From the NCBI GenBank assembly GCA_036768485.1, contig JAVLUZ010000547.1, positions 572,501-636,500 on the forward strand: a DNA stretch of 64,000 bases, given 5' to 3'. The position numbers and the translations under genes are program-made. Source of the DNA: Mermis nigrescens. Taxonomy: Eukaryota; Nematoda; Enoplea; Mermithida; Mermithidae. The notes under the pieces were generated by a model. It did no database searches. It saw only the letters and a list, made by a program, of their open reading frames with translations, and was not told the DNA's origin. Shown here piece by piece: positions 59,560 to 64,000 of the stretch (positions are counted from its first letter, which is position 1; each line of letters starts with the position of its first letter).

Positions 59560-60722
59560 AGATCGGATTAAAAATTTCAGAGTCTGTTAAGTATATGTTA
59601 GGTATGCTACGTACAAAATTTTAGCGCGCAACCTACAGTATACCAGCATTACTTTACACTTTTGCATAATTCAAGAACCAATGGCCGGATTTTGTTCAAA
59701 TTTTCATGACATGATGTATATAGTCGAGTCATGCTATGCACAGAATTTCAGTGCGCAGCCTACAGTATACCAGTTTACTTTACACTTTCTCATTTGGTAC
59801 TATGAGTTTAGAAATAGAGGGCGGATTGGGCTCAAATTTTCATAATAGGTTGGGTTTATGTTGCATGTGTTATCTTATTGTAATCAACATGAAATCTACA
59901 GTATGCCGATTTTAGTTTACACTTCCTCATATAGGAACGTAAATCAAGAACCAATGGCTGGATTTCGTTCAGATTTCTAGGATATGATGTATATAGGTGA
60001 GGCATGCTATGCATAGAATTTTAGCGCGCAGCCTACAGTATACCAAATTACTTTACACTTGCTCAAATAGTGATATAACTTCAGAAATAGAGGGCGGATT
60101 GGGTTAAAATTTTCGTAGTAGGGTGGGTTTATGTTGCATGTGTTATCCTATTGTTATCAGCATGTAATCTACAGTATGCCGATTTTAGTTTACACTTCCT
60201 CATATAGCACCATATTTCAAGAACCAATGCTTGGATTTTGTTCAGATTTTCAGGATATGATGTATAGAGGCGAGGCATGCTATGCATAGAATTTTAGCGC
60301 GCAGCCTACAGTATACCAATTTACTTTACACCTGCTCAAATAGTACTATAACCTTAGGAATAGAGGGCGGATTGGAAAAAAATTTTCATAGTAGGGTGGG
60401 TTTATGTTGCATGTATCATCTTATTGTTAACAGCACGTGATCTACAGTATGCGGATTTTACTTTACACTTCCTCATATAGCACCATATTTAAAGAACCAA
60501 TGCTGTGATTTTGTTCAAATTGTTAGGATATGATGTATATAGGCAAGGCATGCTACACATATGGAATTTCAGCGCGCAGCCTACAGTACACCAATTTACT
60601 TTACACTTTCTCATATAGCACTATATTTCAAGAACTAGAGGGCAGATTTGGCTCAAATTTTCAAAGTACGTTAGGTTTACGTAGGTATGCTATGTACAAA
60701 ATTTTAGCGCACAACCTACAGT
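59560..60722 (+). repeat. ~136-bp tandem repeats of the left TIR
   Basis: CCTACAGTATACCA alternates with TCTACAGTATGCCG at ~136-bp intervals (about 59632, 59758, 59896, 60033, 60169, 60305, 60441, 60578, 60714), so the effective unit is a ~272-bp dimer. TTTACACTTCCTCATATAG and AGAGGGCGGATTGG recur. The same dimers, inverted, make up 63640-64000. Confidence 0.9.
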
Positions 60723-61232
60723 ATGCTGATTTTTTTGACACTGTCTTTACAATGCTTAATTTTTTACCAGTACTTGTCTAATGATGCCATTAGGGGTTAT
60801 TTTTGCCCAAAAATACGCAACCAGTATAGGCGAACATTGCTCAAATTTAATCATCATGCAATTTTGAGCTTCTCAAAGTTTATCAGAAAATGCCTGAAAA
60901 AGGGCGATCTTTGCCTGCTGTTCAACTTGTGGAAATATTTAAGCCCTGAAGCTAGGTTTTACTTTACAAACTTCCACACAAAATTAATTAATGAAAACAT
61001 AACTTCATCCATGTCATTAGTATTGATCTAAAAATTTGCTAAGTTTGGAATATTTTTTGTAAAGTTTGGGAAATTTTTTTGTAAAACTTGGAATATTTCT
61101 TGTAAAGTTTGGAATATTTTTTGTAAAATTTGGAAAATTTTTTGTAAAGTTTGAAATATTATGTATCTAATCTGCATTTCTCAAGCATTGTTGAAACTAT
61201 TTCATATGCTCTGTGCAACTCATGCTCCTGTT
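60357..61232 (+). repeat. Left terminal inverted repeat (part paired inside the window)
   Basis: Reverse complement of 62985-64000. The paired stretch ends inside the TBP gene (CTCATGCTCC). The arm lengths differ by ~140 bp because of a ~20-bp minisatellite, TTTGTAAAGTTTGGAATATT, with ~6 units at 61036-61155 here and about twice that in the right arm. Confidence 0.9.
60723..61031 (+). CDS. TIR-embedded frame of unknown function, left copy
   Basis: A 102-codon frame pointing inward, with a Lys/Leu/Phe-rich C-terminal part (AILSFSKFIRKCLKKGDLCL, LFNLWKYLSPEARFYFTN, INENITSSMS). The other TIR carries the same frame at 63328-63522, shortened because a Tyr codon became TAG. There are about a dozen nucleotide differences over ~290 bp between copies. 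The composition looks protein-like, but no family was recognised. The first ~25 residues are probably not genuine. Confidence 0.4.
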   Translation: MLIFLTLSLQCLIFYQYLSNDAIRGYFCPKIRNQYRRTLLKFNHHAILSFSKFIRKCLKKGDLCLLFNLWKYLSPEARFYFTNFHTKLINENITSSMSLVLI

Positions 61233-61640
61233 TTGCACCTTTAAGGATCAATTTTCTGCTGGTGAACAGCAAAAATGTTATATTTCTGAATTTGTATAAT
61301 AAGCTAGGGAACAGTTCTACTTCATAAATGCATTTTCTTTTCACCAGCTCATAAAATTTGCAAAGATTAATGCATAACCCTAAATTTGCCGAACCTGCAA
61401 ACATATGGGGTTTCACCTTTAAATCATCACTTCTAGCAATTAATGCATCTACAGCTGATTTTATAGCACTTTCATCGTCTTTCACTGTTTTAGCTCCAAC
61501 ACATACAATTTTACCCGATTCGAAAATCACTAATGTTGCCTGGAGGTAGTCAAAATACAATTCCTGGAAATCTCAAATAATTGTATTGTGCAGTCTTTGC
61601 TTTGCTTGTATTTTATGTATTTTGTATTTTATATTGTATT
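61159..61640 (-). pseudogene. TATA-box-binding protein (TBP) homolog, N-terminally damaged
   Basis: The open frame at 61159-61560 reads ATLVIFESGKIVCVGAKT, then a middle part ending NLGLCINLCKFYELV, then YEVELFPSLLYKFRN, TSRKLILKGAK and AYEIVSTMLEKC. These are the second half of the first and all of the second of the two direct repeats of the TBP saddle (x-L-x-I-F-x-S-G-K-x-V-x-x-G-A-K twice; Y-E-x-E-L-F-P-x-L). The upstream continuation QYNYLRFPGIVF is visible near 61570-61605 in another frame, so a frameshift lies near 61545. Before that an A/T microsatellite (61612-61690) has replaced the start. TBP binds TATA-like promoters and recruits polymerase. Here it is transcribed away from the ATPase. 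The last ~22 codons lie in the inverted repeat and recur at 62985-63052. Confidence 0.8.
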
Positions 61641-61690
61641 TTGTATTTTATTTTTTATTGTATTGTATTTTACATTTTTTTTGTTTGTTT
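61612..61690. repeat. A/T microsatellite between TBP and ATPase
   Basis: TTTTGTATTTTATATTGTAT-type simple sequence. It occupies the position where the two divergent genes would start and has probably destroyed both N-termini and the shared promoter. Confidence 0.8.
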
Positions 61691-62313
61691 CAAGACCAAC
61701 AAAGTCAGGCAAAACAACATTTGTCAAGCGATTAATTGAGAATAGAGCATGCCTGATTGATACTAAAATCAAAAAGATTTGGTGGTGCTTCATGGAAAAC
61801 CAGCCTCTTTATAAAAAATTAAATGATATTTTATTCATAGAAGGGCTTCCTAATTTTAATTACCTAAAACAGTTTAGTCATATGCCTCAACTTTTGATTC
61901 TCGATGATCTTATGCAACAGAGCGAGGGTAATGCCCAGATTGTGCAACTTTTTACAAGTTGTCATCATTGAAACATTAGCATTATACACATTGTTCAAAA
62001 CGTTTTCTTTGATGGTCTGAGAACTTCACGCATCAACTCTGATTACATAGTTTTATTCAAACACCCTGCTGATCAGCTACAGGCACAAATGCTTTCCAGA
62101 CAGCTCTATCCTGCCAACGCTAAATATTTTCCACAAGCTTATTCTGATGCTACTTCTCAGTCACATGGTTACCTTGTAATTGATCTAACTCAAAATGCTA
62201 GAGATGAGATCAGGCTTAAAACAAATATTTTTAGCAGGCATCCAACTGTTTATATGCAGAAATCTACAAATACTAGTAGAGATATTGTGACAAAAAAGGG
62301 AAAAAATGGGTAA
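61690..62313 (+). pseudogene. Packaging-type P-loop ATPase (FtsK/HerA/A32-like), one in-frame stop
   Basis: Walker A is RPTKSGKTTFVKRL at about 61698-61740; its first residue, usually Gly, is Arg. Walker B is LLILDDLMQQS at about 61894-61926. The frame then meets TGA at 61969-61971 within H-H-stop-N-I-S and continues open to 62313 with IIHIVQNVFFDGLRTSRINS, DYIVLFKHPADQLQAQML, YSDATSQSHGYLVIDL and a final Lys-rich tail. Length from Walker A (~205 residues) fits double-stranded DNA virus genome-packaging ATPases of the Polinton/adintovirus type, assigned from memory. The TGA could have arisen from CGA by one transition. Ahead of Walker A the frame is simple-sequence derived, so the true start is lost. 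It may be a pseudogene or a readthrough gene; I favour the former. Confidence 0.75.
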
Positions 62314-62660
62314 AGAACGATTAACACGCAATATTGCTTGTTTACATCTCCTAAGTGGGGCTAAAAAACCTCAAAGAACCGCTATTATGAATACTGCAAG
62401 CAAAGATCAAATCCTTTGTCTCTGTGACTGTGCAAACAACTTTCTGAATTGTAATATCCCTTTTGATAAAAAGGATATAAATAAACTTCACTTCAAAGAT
62501 ATAAGAATCAAATAAGATACCTGGCAAACAAAAAGCAGGCGACTACAAAACAAAAGAAAGATATAATATGGCAAGGTGGTTTTCTTCCTCTTTTACTTTC
62601 TCCCATACTTACAATAGGTTTACTCCGCTCGCTGATTTCAGCAGGTATACAAATAATTTT
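62306..62660 (+). pseudogene. Small basic protein with W-Q-G-G-F-L-P motif, frameshifted
   Basis: Starts at 62306, overlapping the ATPase end by 8 bp. Reads LLSGAKKPQRTAIMNTASKD, then CLCDCANNFLNCNIPFDKKD, then a stop at 62513-62515. In a shifted frame it continues with RYLANKKQATTKQKK, then WQGGFLPLLLSPILTIGLL and a hydrophobic end. Small Lys-rich proteins ending in a GGFLP-like hydrophobic motif accompany capsid genes in adenovirus-like and adintovirus-like elements (core protein X-like; from memory). The frame change lies near 62500-62525. The tight overlap with the ATPase suggests one transcription unit. Confidence 0.55.
62363..62617 (+). repeat. Internal inverted repeat, left arm
   Basis: Reverse complement of 62713-62968, ~90% identical. 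It spans most of the small GGFLP-motif gene. The arms are separated by 95 bp, giving a large snap-back structure inside the element. Confidence 0.88.
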
Positions 62661-62712
62661 TTCAGTATGTTTCATTTACTACCAACTATTGCACCAGCTA
62701 GCAAACTACCAG

Positions 62713-62968
62713 CTATTGTAAGTATGGGAGTAAGTGAAAGAGGAAGAAAACCACCTTCCTGTATTATAATATATTTCTTTTGTTTTGTAGTCACTTGCTT
62801 ATTGCTTGCCAGGTATCTTATTTGATTCTGATATCTTCGAAGTTTATTCATATCCTTTTTATAAAAAGGAATATTACCATTCAGAAAGTTGTTTGCACAG
62901 TCACAGAGACGAAGGATTTGTTGATCCTTGCTAGCAGTATTTATAATAGCGGTTCTTTGAGGTTTTTT
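62713..62968 (-). repeat. Internal inverted repeat, right arm (inverted partial copy of the GGFLP gene)
   Basis: Copy of 62363-62617 in opposite orientation. About 15 bp later (62985) the right TIR begins with the TBP tail, so the right half of the element is an inverted, shortened version of the left half lacking the ATPase and most of TBP. Confidence 0.88.
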
Positions 62969-62984
62969 TTGCTTGACTTAGGAG

Positions 62985-64000
62985 GGAGCATGAGTTGTAC
63001 AGAGCACATAAAATAGTTTCAACAATGCTTGAGAAATGCAGATTAGATACATAATATTTCAAACTTTACAAAAAATTTCATGAATTTTACAAAAAATATT
63101 CCAAATTTTACTAGAAATATTCCAAATTTTATAAAAAAAATTCCAAACTTTACAAAAAATATTCCAAACTTTGCAAAAGTACCATGCTTAAGCATGTAAA
63201 ATTAGTTCCAAGTTTTACAAAAAATTTCCAAACTTTACAAAAAATATTCCAAACTTTACAAAAAGTATTCCAAATTTTACAAAAATTTTCTAAGCTTAAC
63301 AAAAAATATTCCAAACTTTGCAAATTTTTAGATCAATACTGATGACATGGATGAAGTTATGTTTTCATTAATGAATTTTGTGTGAAGGTTTGTAAAGTAA
63401 AACCTAGCTTCAGGGCTTAAAAATTTCCACAAGTTGAACAGCAGGCAAAGATCGCCCTTTTTCAGGTATTTTCTGATAAACTTTGAGAAGCTCAAAATTG
63501 CATGATAATTAAATTTGAGCAATGTTCGCCTATACTGGTTGCTTATTTTTGGGCAAAACTAACTCCTAATGGCATCATTAGACAAGTACTAGTAAAAAAT
63601 TAAGCATTGTAAAGACAGTGTAAAAAAATCAGCATACTGTAGGTTGTGCGCTAAAATTTTGTACATAGCATACCTAAGTAAACCTAACGTACTTTGAAAA
63701 TTTGAGCCAAATCTGCCCTCTAGTTCTTGAAATATAGTGCTATATGAGAAAGTGTAAAGTAAACTGGTGTACTATAGGCTGCGCGCTGAAATTCCATATA
63801 TAGTATGCCTTGCCTATATACATCATATCCTAACAATTTGAACAAAATCACAGCATTGGTTCTTTAAACATGGTGCTATATGAGGAAGTGTAAACTGAAA
63901 TCCGCATACTGTAGATCACATGCTGATAACAATAAGATGATACATGCAACATAAACCCACCCTACTATGAAAATTTTATTCCAATCCGCCCTCTATTTCT
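62985..64000 (-). repeat. Right terminal inverted repeat (truncated by window end)
   Basis: Inverted copy of 60357-61232. In order it carries the TBP tail (62985-63052), an expanded AATATTCCAAACTTTACAAA-type minisatellite (63057-63325), the TIR-embedded frame (63328-63522 and upstream) and 136-bp units to the edge. Confidence 0.9.
63328..63522 (-). pseudogene. TIR-embedded frame, right copy (shortened)
   Basis: Same C-terminal sequence as 60723-61031, with C-to-Y, Y-to-F, F-to-L and L-to-S differences among others. A TAG at about 63563 replaces the Tyr codon of the left copy and shortens the frame. Both copies point inward. Confidence 0.4.

Larger units (their letters stand above)
59540..64000. 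mobile_element. Virus-like element with long TIRs, packaging ATPase and TBP homolog (right end beyond window)
   Basis: Sequence from 60357 to 61232 is repeated in inverted orientation at 62985-64000, ~95% identical over its unique part, and continues past the window edge. The arms are built of ~136-bp tandem units, a conserved short frame and an A/T minisatellite. Between the arms lie a TBP homolog, an FtsK/HerA/A32-like ATPase and a small GGFLP-motif protein, all damaged. Long TIRs plus this ATPase point to Polinton/adintovirus-like elements. With only ~1.75 kb between the arms and no polymerase B, integrase or capsid gene, it would be an internally deleted derivative. The left limit is uncertain by ~100 bp. 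Other possibilities are an endogenised virus fragment or an undescribed element class. Confidence 0.65.

Overview
The window is animal nuclear DNA, repeat-dominated and gene-poor, built around a broken ribosomal RNA locus. The 18S gene (37885-39683) is complete and metazoan. Its variable regions look to me like an enoplean (dorylaimian) nematode, possibly a mermithid, but that placement is from memory and is only a guess. There is no bacterial-style gene order and no intact cellular protein gene.

Layout. (1) 1-8971: composite satellite made of ~110-bp inverted-repeat hairpins carrying GTTTAGACC, ~162-bp tandem monomers, and an embedded decayed copy of the 28S 3' end plus start of the spacer (about 3270-3930). 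(2) 8972-9411: a well-conserved 28S 3' end, cut off on its 5' side by the same satellite. (3) 9412-37884: a ~28.5-kb intergenic spacer. It holds 65-bp repeats, a ~24.5-kb satellite of 100-bp monomers with nested higher-order structure, 51-bp and ~48-bp repeats near the presumed RNA polymerase I promoter, and a 5' external spacer. (4) 37885-39683: 18S, then ITS1-like sequence that never reaches a 5.8S. (5) 40084-41622: a decayed Arg/Gln/Ser-rich coding region. (6) 42041-44476: two unrelated ~0.6-kb segments arranged X, Y, X-inverted, Y-inverted. (7) 45288-57540: four CR1/L2-like LINE copies. The oldest-looking has a 2A-like motif and a PHD-like finger. Another is split by a PIF/Harbinger-type DNA transposon, which itself contains a hAT-like MITE and two copies of another MITE. 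(8) 57560-59540: a small MITE, 59-bp tandem repeats and unassigned sequence.

(9) About 59540-64000, running off the window edge: a virus-like element with long terminal inverted repeats built of ~136-bp units. Between the repeats lie a TATA-box-binding-protein homolog (minus strand), divergently arranged with an FtsK/HerA/A32-type packaging ATPase (plus strand), and then a small basic protein ending in a W-Q-G-G-F-L-P motif. All three genes are broken by stops or frameshifts. The ATPase and small protein suggest a Polinton/adintovirus-like lineage; a TBP homolog inside such an element is the most unusual thing here.

All repeat periods, offsets and identities were obtained by eye from the sequence. 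No database search or alignment program was run.
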